From a bacterium (lineage in GTDB: Bacteria > Patescibacteriota > Doudnabacteria > UBA920 > VMFF01), in assembly GCA_021842385.1 (NCBI GenBank), contig JAKCAE010000011.1, forward strand, positions 1-40,116: 40,116 nucleotides of DNA, written 5' to 3'. Both the position numbers and the translations under genes were made by a program. The notes beneath the pieces are model-generated. The model was not told where the DNA came from. It did not search any database and worked only from the letters and a program-made list of their open reading frames with translations. Positions 10,056 through 18,166 of the stretch are shown in pieces; within the stretch, counting starts at the first letter, position 1, and every line of letters starts with the position of its first letter.

Positions 10056-10162
10056 AACCACAGCCTCCGCGAAGGGGTACAGACCACGTGCGTGAACTAT
10101 TCCACCAAGCGCACCTTGCGCTTTCAAACAACGAATATTAACCCTTCTTTAAACTGTTGTAT

Positions 10163-10191
10163 ATATTCCCATAAAATATAGATAAAATCAA
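10163..10191 (-). promoter_or_regulatory. sigma70-like promoter of cassette 1 (TTGATT-N17-GAATAT)
   Basis: AATCAA 10186-10191, ATATTC 10163-10168 on the plus strand. Confidence 0.5.
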
Positions 10192-10197
10192 GGGATA

Positions 10198-10338
10198 GGT
10201 TTACTCCTCCCCATAATGGCTTATCTAAGCCAAATGTGGAAAAAAAACCGCATATCTAAGCCATTTTTTGGCTTAGATTAGCCAAAAACCTTGATTTTGA
10301 TGTTCATAGCTGGTAGTATGTGTTAGTTCGGAGTAAAC
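10198..10338. promoter_or_regulatory. nested palindromes between divergent promoters
   Basis: TGGCTTA-TC-TAAGCCA (10217-10232), ATCTAAGCCA-TTTTT-TGGCTTAGAT (10254-10278), TTTTTGGCT-TAGATT-AGCCAAAAA (10265-10288), outer inverted pair GTTTACTCC (10199-10207)/GGAGTAAAC (10330-10338). Confidence 0.6.
10291..10319 (+). promoter_or_regulatory. sigma70-like promoter of LysM-CHAP gene (TTGATT-N17-TAGTAT)
   Basis: Direct sequence read. Confidence 0.5.
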
Positions 10339-10607
10339 ATTAAACCAAGTATTTAGGTTTATTTTCATTTCAGGATACCTTTGCCAAAAGGCTTGCAGAA
10401 CGATAAAAAATACGCCAAACACTTGGAATCGGGGTATATATAAAAGGGTACGTAAACACGCTCAAGCAGTTTCTCCAGAAAGCTTTTGAAACACAGAAAA
10501 GCAAACTGCCTGAAGCTAAAAAATCTGCAAGCAGATACGTCAAAGTTGTTAGCTCCAGCGTTGAAAAGCATTTCAACTCATTCCATGCCCTACACTCACC
10601 TTTAAAG

Positions 10608-11684
10608 ATGGGGCGTTTGGACTATACTTTCAAATTCAGCACAGAACTCATTGTTGCTGGTCTTTCAGTTATTGTCATATCAGGAAATATCTTTGCCGGA
10701 GCACACTTTACTCAAGCAACCAACTCATTTACAAAACTGCTCTCCTACCACCCAGATCAAAACCCCGCTCTCTACAACAAAGCAACAACAGTAAAAACAG
10801 TAATTGCTCAAAATAACAATACAATCATCCCTTCCGCATCTGCTCAAGTAGTTTTGGCATCAAACGATGCATTAGCCAACACTATTCAAGCAAATGAAAA
10901 CGCCACAGCCTCAGTAATCACAGAAAACACCATTCAGAAGGAAAACCCAGACAACATCAAAAAGCTTGTTGTTGATCAAATCAAAGTATATGACACTGTT
11001 AAAGGTGATACCTTAAAAACAATAGCTGACAAATTTGGTATTAGCTCTGAAACAATCATCTGGGCAAACAATTTACCAAGCTCAACTATAAAGCCTGGCT
11101 GGAACCTTGTAATCTTGCCAACTAGCGGTGTTTTGCATAAAGTCACAAACAACGATACTCTTCCTGACATTGCTAAAAAATACAAGGTTGATATAGACAA
11201 AATAATCGCCTACAACGGATTAGAGGATGACTCTGACATTGAACCAGGCGATCTTTTAATTATCCCTGGTGGCGTAATTATTACTCCTGCTAAACCAAAA
11301 CCAGCAATTAAACATACTCTTCCGGGGAATGTTTCAGTATATGAACCACAAATCGGCGGCAATGATAGCGATGAGCATATCTTCCCATGGGGACAGTGCA
11401 CCTGGTATGTTGCTTCCAGAAGAAAAATTACGTTTGGCGGAAATGCTAAAAACTGGCTAACTAATGCCCGTGCCGCAGGATACTCAACAGGAAACTACCC
11501 AACAGTCGGATCTGTAGTCGTTACAACAGAAAACAGACGCTATGGACACGTTGCCTATGTTGAAAAGGTTGATGAGGAAGAAGGCACCATAACAGTTTCT
11601 GAATCAAACTACATAAGAAAAGGGTTCATTGATACAAGAAAGATAGACATGGGAAGTAAAGTAATTCGCGGATATATATATTAA
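10608..11684 (+). CDS. LysM-repeat plus CHAP-domain cell-wall hydrolase
   Basis: N-terminal TM; two LysM-like motifs (YDTVKGDTLKTIADKFGISSETIIWANNL; HKVTNNDTLPDIAKKYKVDIDKIIAYNGL); CHAP core FPWGQCTWYVASRR...GHVAYVEKV...ESNY. Confidence 0.85.
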   Translation: MGRLDYTFKFSTELIVAGLSVIVISGNIFAGAHFTQATNSFTKLLSYHPDQNPALYNKATTVKTVIAQNNNTIIPSASAQVVLASNDALANTIQANENATASVITENTIQKENPDNIKKLVVDQIKVYDTVKGDTLKTIADKFGISSETIIWANNLPSSTIKPGWNLVILPTSGVLHKVTNNDTLPDIAKKYKVDIDKIIAYNGLEDDSDIEPGDLLIIPGGVIITPAKPKPAIKHTLPGNVSVYEPQIGGNDSDEHIFPWGQCTWYVASRRKITFGGNAKNWLTNARAAGYSTGNYPTVGSVVVTTENRRYGHVAYVEKVDEEEGTITVSESNYIRKGFIDTRKIDMGSKVIRGYIY

Positions 11685-11695
11685 AGAAACAATAC

Positions 11696-11726
11696 AAAAG
11701 ACCGGCTAAGTTAAGCCGGTCTTTTT
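11696..11726. terminator. bidirectional terminator
   Basis: AAAAGACCGGCT-aagtta-AGCCGGTCTTTTT between convergent genes. Confidence 0.8.
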
Positions 11727-11734
11727 AAATATCC

Positions 11735-13501
11735 CTACTTAATTCCACCCACTGTATTAGGATCATTTGCTGTTGTAATATCATCAGCAGTTAAATTAAC
11801 AGGAACTGCCACAAACGAATCTGTACCGTTAAAAACAATATTGCTTACCAAAGTCATCTGAGATCCTCTGTTAGTTGTACCCGGCGTAATACTTACATTA
11901 AACTGCAAATTTCTGCTAGGCACAAACTCCCCGGCATGCGCAGGAACTGAACCGATATTCCAAACAAGTTTTTTAATACTCTGGTCATAGGAAACATTAG
12001 CAACCTCTTCAGGATTTAAAGACTTAGTATCAAAAGAAGAAGAATTAGGAAGATTTAAAGTTAACTTAGAACCAGAAATGTCATTTGTTGAATTGCTTAA
12101 AGCAATATTAACCTGATATGTTGTAACACTGCCGACTTTAGCAGGTTTTGCTCCACTGTAATATGTTAAGGAAGTTGAAAGATCAGCATCAGTCAAAACC
12201 TTTAAAATACTGCTTTGGCCCTTAAAAGGCTGTGTGTTTTCATTACTTCTAATCTCAGAAGCAACTGAAACAGAAATATTTTTTTGACTTGTCCTGGTTA
12301 TGGGACTTTTCAAAGAAACAGTAAACCTTAAATCACCGCCATCTCCTGGAGCAAGTGCTGCTAACTTAGAAATCTGCGCTCCATCCCATGAAACCACGTT
12401 ATTATCAACAACAGCACCCTCTGCACGAATTGATTCAAGGTCATATGCTGCACTTGGTGCAAGAGTTGCGCTTAGATGCACTCCTGTTGCTACAAAACTA
12501 CTATTATTCTTGTAACTAACTTTGTAAATTAGGTGGTCCCCTGCTTTAACATAGTTTGCGTTTGAGGTTGCATCAATACTAACATCTGCAGAAAGCGGCT
12601 GACTTGAAATATCAACAAAAAGCTGGGCAGCTGTTAGAGCAAAGCTTGGATCCCCTTTTATAGAACCATTAGCTTGCACAGAAATTGTTAACTGATCCCC
12701 TGTATGCGCACCTTTAAAATTACCAAGGAGCTTAATTTGACCGCTTTGATTTGCTTTAAGATCCCCAATATTCCAGGTGCTATTAAAATTAGCCTTAGGC
12801 TCTGAAGACAAAACATTAAACTCCTTAGGCAGGGTTGCTGAAATGGAAAAACTTGAAATAGTTTCTGTCGTAAAATTAGAATATGAGACAATATATGTCA
12901 CATCCTCTGAGGCATTAACACTTCCCGGTCCGTCAATTTGTATGGCTACATCTGCGGTCTTAATCTGTGTTTGACTTTGTGCTGAAGCAACGAACTCAGA
13001 GGTGTTGGTGTTAGAAAAACGGTAATGCATTATGGCATTTAAAGTCTTAGTTTCTGAAGCATTACCAACAACGTCTCCTTTAATCATAATCGTTGTTTCC
13101 TGACTTGGGTCAAGCGGCGGCAAACCAAACTGGGTACCGTTTAACTTTGTTGGTTTTGGCACGCTGTCTAAAAAAGTAAACCCTTGAGGATATACTAAAT
13201 CCAAACTGATATTTTTGATGCTGTCTGAATCGTTGTTTTTAACGCGAACTTTGTATATTAACTCAGAACCCGTGGCAACTGTCTGGGGAGCATCAATGCT
13301 TAAGGTGACTTTTGGTTGAATGTTTTTAGAAGAGCTGGGTGTACGAAAGATGAAATATATTGCAACTGAAAGCACGAGTACAGAAGCCACAATAGTCCAG
13401 ATTGCCCATTTGTTCTGCTTGTAAAAAGAAACCGGAGCCTCTGGCTCTGTTGCTGGTATATTGGGCTGTTTTGGCGTTGTTTGTATTTGTATTTCTGTCA
13501 T
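11735..13501 (-). CDS. membrane-anchored surface protein with DUF11-like beta-sandwich repeats
   Basis: N-terminal TM, repeated units such as ATGSELIYKVRVKNNDSDSIKNISLDLVYPQGF and KAGDHLIYKVSYKNNSSFVATGVHLSATL. Confidence 0.75.
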   Translation of the reverse strand: MTEIQIQTTPKQPNIPATEPEAPVSFYKQNKWAIWTIVASVLVLSVAIYFIFRTPSSSKNIQPKVTLSIDAPQTVATGSELIYKVRVKNNDSDSIKNISLDLVYPQGFTFLDSVPKPTKLNGTQFGLPPLDPSQETTIMIKGDVVGNASETKTLNAIMHYRFSNTNTSEFVASAQSQTQIKTADVAIQIDGPGSVNASEDVTYIVSYSNFTTETISSFSISATLPKEFNVLSSEPKANFNSTWNIGDLKANQSGQIKLLGNFKGAHTGDQLTISVQANGSIKGDPSFALTAAQLFVDISSQPLSADVSIDATSNANYVKAGDHLIYKVSYKNNSSFVATGVHLSATLAPSAAYDLESIRAEGAVVDNNVVSWDGAQISKLAALAPGDGGDLRFTVSLKSPITRTSQKNISVSVASEIRSNENTQPFKGQSSILKVLTDADLSTSLTYYSGAKPAKVGSVTTYQVNIALSNSTNDISGSKLTLNLPNSSSFDTKSLNPEEVANVSYDQSIKKLVWNIGSVPAHAGEFVPSRNLQFNVSITPGTTNRGSQMTLVSNIVFNGTDSFVAVPVNLTADDITTANDPNTVGGIK

Positions 13502-13516
13502 AGATTCAGTGTATAT

Positions 13517-14251
13517 TTAAAGTTTACCTAATAACTCCGAGGCATTCAAATCGCGTTCTAAAATATGCTTTGCAAAAGACACAACTAAACGATGGATCTC
13601 AGCCGAAAACTCTGCCCCTTCTTGATCAATTTCTTCAAAATCTTTTTGCTGGCTTTGTAAATTAGCGTGCTTTGAAACAAGGGTATATACAGAATTACTG
13701 ACTTTCAAAGCATCAGAAATCTTTAAAGCGCAGGACTCGCAGACAAAACCTCCTCTTCTGTTGCTAAAAGAAACATTTTCTGAAAGTTTCTTGCCGCAAA
13801 GCACACAGTTTTTTGCACTCAAAGCATAACCTGACAAAGCCAAAAGCTCTAAAACAAAAATATCTGTACAAACATGCTTTGAAACAGCGGAAACGTCAAG
13901 ATGTCGCAAAAGCTCTAAAAACAAATCAAAGATTTCAGAGTTTTCTTCCTGATCAGCGGTTGATTTTAACAAAACCTCTAAAGCATACAAAGCATAGGAA
14001 GCTTTTTGCGGATTTGAATATATGTTCTGAAAAACCTCCAAGGATTTTACTCCCGTAACTGTTGGTAGTTTTTTGTTGGGTAATAGCTCGAGCTCTGTTA
14101 AAAAAAAGGTTTGCAAGGCATGAGAAAGTTTGCTCTTTGGTGACTTCACTGAACGCGCAAGCGCGCGAACCTTGCCAAGTTCGCGCGTATATATTGTTAA
14201 TATCTCGCTGCCTTCAGAAAAAAGGCTTTTCTTCAGAACTATCGCTTTCAT
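13517..14251 (-). CDS. recO: DNA repair protein RecO
   Basis: MKAIVLKKSLFSEGSEILTIYTRELGKVRALARSVKSPKSKL; CxxC...CxxC zinc motif (CVLCGKK...CESCA). Confidence 0.85.
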   Translation of the reverse strand: MKAIVLKKSLFSEGSEILTIYTRELGKVRALARSVKSPKSKLSHALQTFFLTELELLPNKKLPTVTGVKSLEVFQNIYSNPQKASYALYALEVLLKSTADQEENSEIFDLFLELLRHLDVSAVSKHVCTDIFVLELLALSGYALSAKNCVLCGKKLSENVSFSNRRGGFVCESCALKISDALKVSNSVYTLVSKHANLQSQQKDFEEIDQEGAEFSAEIHRLVVSFAKHILERDLNASELLGKL

Positions 14252-17232
14252 ACTTTTTGAATTCCCAGCCAAATTGCTTTGTCTTCAATCAAAAGCTGTG
14301 CTTCAATTTCAGGCTCTACCTCTAACTCTTTTTTAACCTGAACGACAAATGTTTTCTTGCGATCAAACTTGTTGATTAAAGCCATCTCCAAACTAACAGC
14401 TTGGGTGTTGTAATACAAATCAATCAAATCTCCAACTTTCAAGCCATTTTTCTTGCGCAGATCCTGAACTTGTCTTTCTAACTCTCTGGCATAGCCTTCT
14501 TCTTTTAATTCAGGGGTTAACTTTGTGCTTAAAAGAATCTGAAACTCAGAATTTTCTTTGAAAACTGTTTCTGGCATTTCTGAAATCTCCGGACTTTGAT
14601 GAACCTCTTTAACATTAAGTTCCTCTGAAAGGATTGCCGAAAGCTCAATAGAAAACTCCAAAGTGCCTGTCTTTGATTTGTAAGCAACATATTCCAAAGG
14701 CTGCCTTACTTTAATATTAGCCTCTTTTCTTGCAGACAAACCAAGCTCAACTATATCCCTTAGAGTCTGCATTTGTACGATGAGGGCTTTTTCTGATTCT
14801 GAAAGTTCAGAAACATTAACATTCCAAGATGCTAAATGCACGCTTTCATTGCCTGTCAAATCACGGTAGATGGTTTCTGAAATGAACGGCATAATCGGAG
14901 CAAGCAACTTTGAAAGTTCCATTAAAACATAACCCAAAACATGCAAAGATGTTTTTGCTTGATCATCACTGCTCTTAAAACGATCTCTGCTTCTTCTGAC
15001 ATACCAGGTTGAAAGGTCGTTGATGAAGCGCAAAACCGGTTTTGTTGCTCTGACCGTGTCATAGGCGTCCATTTGTTTTGTTACTTCAAGCTGCAATTCC
15101 TTCAAGAGCGCAAGAATCCAAAGATCCAAAACGTTTTCTGAAGAAGGAACAGAACCAGGATCAGATATTTTTTCGCTGCTGTACATCCTTAAAAAGCTAT
15201 GCACGTTTCCCAAAAGCAGGGTTATCTTCTTGTATATTTCATCCAAATCTTTTTCTGAAAAAGAAAGATTCTCTCCCTGCATCACAGGAGAAGACATCAA
15301 GTAAAAACGCAATGCATCAGCGCCATACTTGTCAAAGATCAACCAAGGATCAGGAAAGTTCTTTTTAGACTTTGACATTTTCTGGCCGTCTTCTGCCAGA
15401 ACAACTCCTGTAGTGACAACGTTTTCAAAAGGAGCCTGATCCCACAAAATCGCACTCATCACATGCATGACATAGAACCAGGCGCGGGTTTGATTGATGT
15501 ACTCTGCAACAAATTGCGCTGGTCTTCTTTGCTGCACTGCTTCTTTGTTTTCAAAAGGATAATGAAACTCAGCAAAAGGCATGCTTGCTGATTCCACCCA
15601 GCAATCAACAACCTCAGGAACTCTTTGCATGTCATGGCCGCAAACACCGCAAGACATCTTGATCTGGTCAATATATGGCTTATGCAAATCAACCTCAGAT
15701 ATATTTTCTGACTTGTAAACCTCATTGTAATTCAAAGCTTTTTCTGAAAGCTCTTTTAATGACCCTATGCAAATTGATCTGCCGCAGCTTTTGCTGCTGC
15801 ACTTCCAAAACGGCAGTGGTGTTGCCCAGTACCTGTTCCTTGAAATATTCCAATCAGGGGCGCTTTCCAAACCCTTTTTAAAACGTCCTTCTTTTAGATG
15901 CTCTGGATACCAATTAATATTTTCATTCAGCTCTAAAAGCCTTGGTTTAATCTTTTGGATATTAATAAACCAGGAAGGAAGAGCGCTGTAATACAACCTG
16001 GTGCCGCAACGCCAGCAAAAAGGAACTGAGTGTGTGTATACCTCTTTTTTAAAGAGAAGATTGTTTTCTTCTAGGGCTTTAACAATTTCAGGCTCTGTAT
16101 CTTTGTAAAACTTACCCTTTAAAAAATTAGGTGCTTGCTCATTAAACACTCCCTGAGCATTAAGCAGCTGAACTGCAGGCAGCCCAACTTTTAATCCAAG
16201 CTCGTAATCTTCTTCGCCATACATCACAGCAGTATGCACAATACCAGTGCCATCCTCTATGGTCACAAAGTCAGCTGCATAGACTTTAAAAGACTTTTCA
16301 GATTGCAAAACAGGAACCTCAAAAAGCGGCTTGTAAGCTAGACCAACAAGCTCTGAACCTTTAAACTCTTTTTCAACCTTTGGATTATTAAACAAAACCT
16401 CAGCTTTTGCTTTTTCAAGAATATACAAAGCATCTTCAATTCCATCTTCCAAATCCCCTGCACCTGGCTTAACCAAAACATAATCAATATTAGGACCTAC
16501 TGCCATGGCAACATTCCCAGGCAATGTCCAAGGCGTTGTTGTCCAGGCAAGCAAATATGTTTTTGCACCAAACTTGCTGTTTAAAACCTCCGCCTTAACA
16601 ATGACGGAGTCTTCTGAAACATCATCATATGAATTGTCAGAAGCAACCTCAAAATTTGAAACAGGAGTTTCACAACGCGGACAATACATCAAAACTTTAC
16701 GACCTTCATAGATCAAACCCTTGTCCCAGGTTTGTTTCAAAGCCCACCAAACAGATTCCATGTATGCAGAATCCATGGTTTTGTAGGAATCATCAAAATC
16801 AACAAAACGTGCCATTCTTCTGACAGTTTTTCGCCACTCTTCAACATACCTTAAAACATCAGTACGGCATTTGTTGTTGAAAGTATCAACACCGATTTTT
16901 TCAATTTCTTTTTTTCCGGAAATTCCAAGCTCTTGCTCAACAAGCTGTTCAATCGGCAAACCATGACAATCCCAACCCCAGCGTCTTCTGACAAAACGTC
17001 CTTTCATTGTCCAATATCTGCCAAAAACATCCTTTGCCGTAGAACCTAAAATATGTCCGTAATGAGGAAGACCTGTGGCAAAAGGAGGACCATCGTAGAA
17101 AACATACGGCGGATTAGCTTCATTCTGCTTTAAAGACTTTTCAAAAATCTTTTCTTTGTCCCAATATTCTAAAAGACTAACTTCTTTCAAAGCAGCACTT
17201 TGTTTTTCTGTGTTTTGTTCTTGTTCTGTCAT
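14248..17232 (-). CDS. ileS: isoleucyl-tRNA synthetase
   Basis: PPFATGLPHYGHILGSTAKDVFGRYWTMKG (HIGH), CHGLPIE, GQKMSKSKKNFPDP (KMSKS). Confidence 0.97.
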   Translation of the reverse strand: MTEQEQNTEKQSAALKEVSLLEYWDKEKIFEKSLKQNEANPPYVFYDGPPFATGLPHYGHILGSTAKDVFGRYWTMKGRFVRRRWGWDCHGLPIEQLVEQELGISGKKEIEKIGVDTFNNKCRTDVLRYVEEWRKTVRRMARFVDFDDSYKTMDSAYMESVWWALKQTWDKGLIYEGRKVLMYCPRCETPVSNFEVASDNSYDDVSEDSVIVKAEVLNSKFGAKTYLLAWTTTPWTLPGNVAMAVGPNIDYVLVKPGAGDLEDGIEDALYILEKAKAEVLFNNPKVEKEFKGSELVGLAYKPLFEVPVLQSEKSFKVYAADFVTIEDGTGIVHTAVMYGEEDYELGLKVGLPAVQLLNAQGVFNEQAPNFLKGKFYKDTEPEIVKALEENNLLFKKEVYTHSVPFCWRCGTRLYYSALPSWFINIQKIKPRLLELNENINWYPEHLKEGRFKKGLESAPDWNISRNRYWATPLPFWKCSSKSCGRSICIGSLKELSEKALNYNEVYKSENISEVDLHKPYIDQIKMSCGVCGHDMQRVPEVVDCWVESASMPFAEFHYPFENKEAVQQRRPAQFVAEYINQTRAWFYVMHVMSAILWDQAPFENVVTTGVVLAEDGQKMSKSKKNFPDPWLIFDKYGADALRFYLMSSPVMQGENLSFSEKDLDEIYKKITLLLGNVHSFLRMYSSEKISDPGSVPSSENVLDLWILALLKELQLEVTKQMDAYDTVRATKPVLRFINDLSTWYVRRSRDRFKSSDDQAKTSLHVLGYVLMELSKLLAPIMPFISETIYRDLTGNESVHLASWNVNVSELSESEKALIVQMQTLRDIVELGLSARKEANIKVRQPLEYVAYKSKTGTLEFSIELSAILSEELNVKEVHQSPEISEMPETVFKENSEFQILLSTKLTPELKEEGYARELERQVQDLRKKNGLKVGDLIDLYYNTQAVSLEMALINKFDRKKTFVVQVKKELEVEPEIEAQLLIEDKAIWLGIQKV

Positions 17233-17246
17233 ATTTTAAATATATT

Positions 17247-17391
17247 AAAAACACCGTAACTGAAGAGCCCTTTCTTAGGACGGTACCATCTTCATTGGTG
17301 CTTGATTATGCTTTTTACGCAAAGCTTGCGGACTGGTCTACTTAATATTTCTTCAGTCAGCTCCCTGATTGATGTATCAGGTCAAACGCTT
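17247..17391 (-). ncRNA. T-box riboswitch-like leader of ileS
   Basis: Minus: GAAGATGGTACCG (TGGTACC T-box core, 17281-17293), alternative pairings GAAGA/TCTTC (antiterminator) versus ACCGT/ACGGT followed by TTTTT (terminator), and upstream hairpin CCTGAT-ACATCA-ATCAGG (17364-17381) with AUC in its loop; immediately upstream of ileS. Confidence 0.75.
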
Positions 17392-17397
17392 TTCTTT

Positions 17398-17426
17398 AGT
17401 ATACCAGAAAAACAAATATTCTCCAA
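17398..17426 (-). promoter_or_regulatory. promoter of ileS leader (TTGGAG-N17-TATACT)
   Basis: Direct read; 17-bp spacing, TGG immediately 5' of -10. Confidence 0.55.
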
Positions 17427-17435
17427 AAAACAACT

Positions 17436-17471
17436 AAGGCTGTCGAAATCATCATGACTTCGAACAGCCCT
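17436..17471 (-). terminator. terminator of GC-rich cassette 2
   Basis: Minus: AGGGCTGTTCGAAGTCATGATGATTTCGACAGCCTTAGTTGTTTTTT. Confidence 0.7.
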
Positions 17472-17499
17472 AGTGCGTAACCCCTCAACTTCCTCCTAA

Positions 17500-18036
17500 C
17501 TATTCTGCAAGCAGCTCCTTCAGCTTGACCTGGCCGGTCATCAAGGCTTTGGCTGCGCGATACACCTTGTAGACGAACACGCGAATCGGCCCGCGCGTGT
17601 ACCACTGGACCGAGTAAGGATCGTATGGCACCTGAACCTCGGCTCGAGAGATCCAGGAGTGCTTGATTCCGCGCTCAGCGAGCTGCCGTCTTAGCAACAT
17701 ACGGCAGAAACGGTAGTGCTCTTCTTTGCAGAGAAGCACGAAGTTTACCTTGCTGAGATTGAAACCACGCTCGACAAGCCCGTCGAGATGACCTTTCACG
17801 ATGAGATGAGAATCGCGCGAGTACTTGCGCTCGTGCGCTATCCCTTCGACAACACATTGGGACCAGAACCCGTTTAGCTCGACGATGTAGTTAATCTCCT
17901 TCTGAAAGGAACGATGCACGAACTCGTTCCAATGTGCAATTGCCCACCAGGCCATAACCTGGTTGCTGTAGCCTGGTTCCCAACTCGAGCCTTTTCTCCG
18001 AAAACCCCAGGAGAAGCCCAGCAGTACCTGCTCCAT
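17500..18036 (-). CDS. orphan 178-aa protein (GC-rich cassette 2)
   Basis: GGAGGCGGG-ATG start; GC-rich composition compared with flanking ileS/argS. Family not recognised with confidence. Confidence 0.7.
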   Translation of the reverse strand: MEQVLLGFSWGFRRKGSSWEPGYSNQVMAWWAIAHWNEFVHRSFQKEINYIVELNGFWSQCVVEGIAHERKYSRDSHLIVKGHLDGLVERGFNLSKVNFVLLCKEEHYRFCRMLLRRQLAERGIKHSWISRAEVQVPYDPYSVQWYTRGPIRVFVYKVYRAAKALMTGQVKLKELLAE

Positions 18037-18089
18037 CCCGCCTCCGTATCAACAGTGTGGTATAGAAAAGCAATATTGCGAGACTAAAC

Positions 18090-18118
18090 ATCTTGCCATT
18101 ATCAAGACTCCTTGTCAA
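18090..18118 (-). promoter_or_regulatory. promoter of cassette 2 (TTGACA-N17-CAAGAT)
   Basis: TGTCAA 18113-18118, ATCTTG 18090-18095 on the plus strand. Confidence 0.55.
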
Positions 18119-18127
18119 CGGGGTATT

Positions 18128-18151
18128 AAAAAAACACCCACACTTGTGGGT
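18128..18151 (-). terminator. argS terminator
   Basis: Minus: CCCACA-AG-TGTGGGTGTTTTTTT. Confidence 0.75.
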
Positions 18152-18166
18152 ATTAAAAAAACAAAA

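Noticed and set aside
10365-10576. Two overlapping 68-aa minus ORFs
   Set aside because: No SD or promoter, and they overlap the leader and coding-like frame upstream of the CHAP gene.
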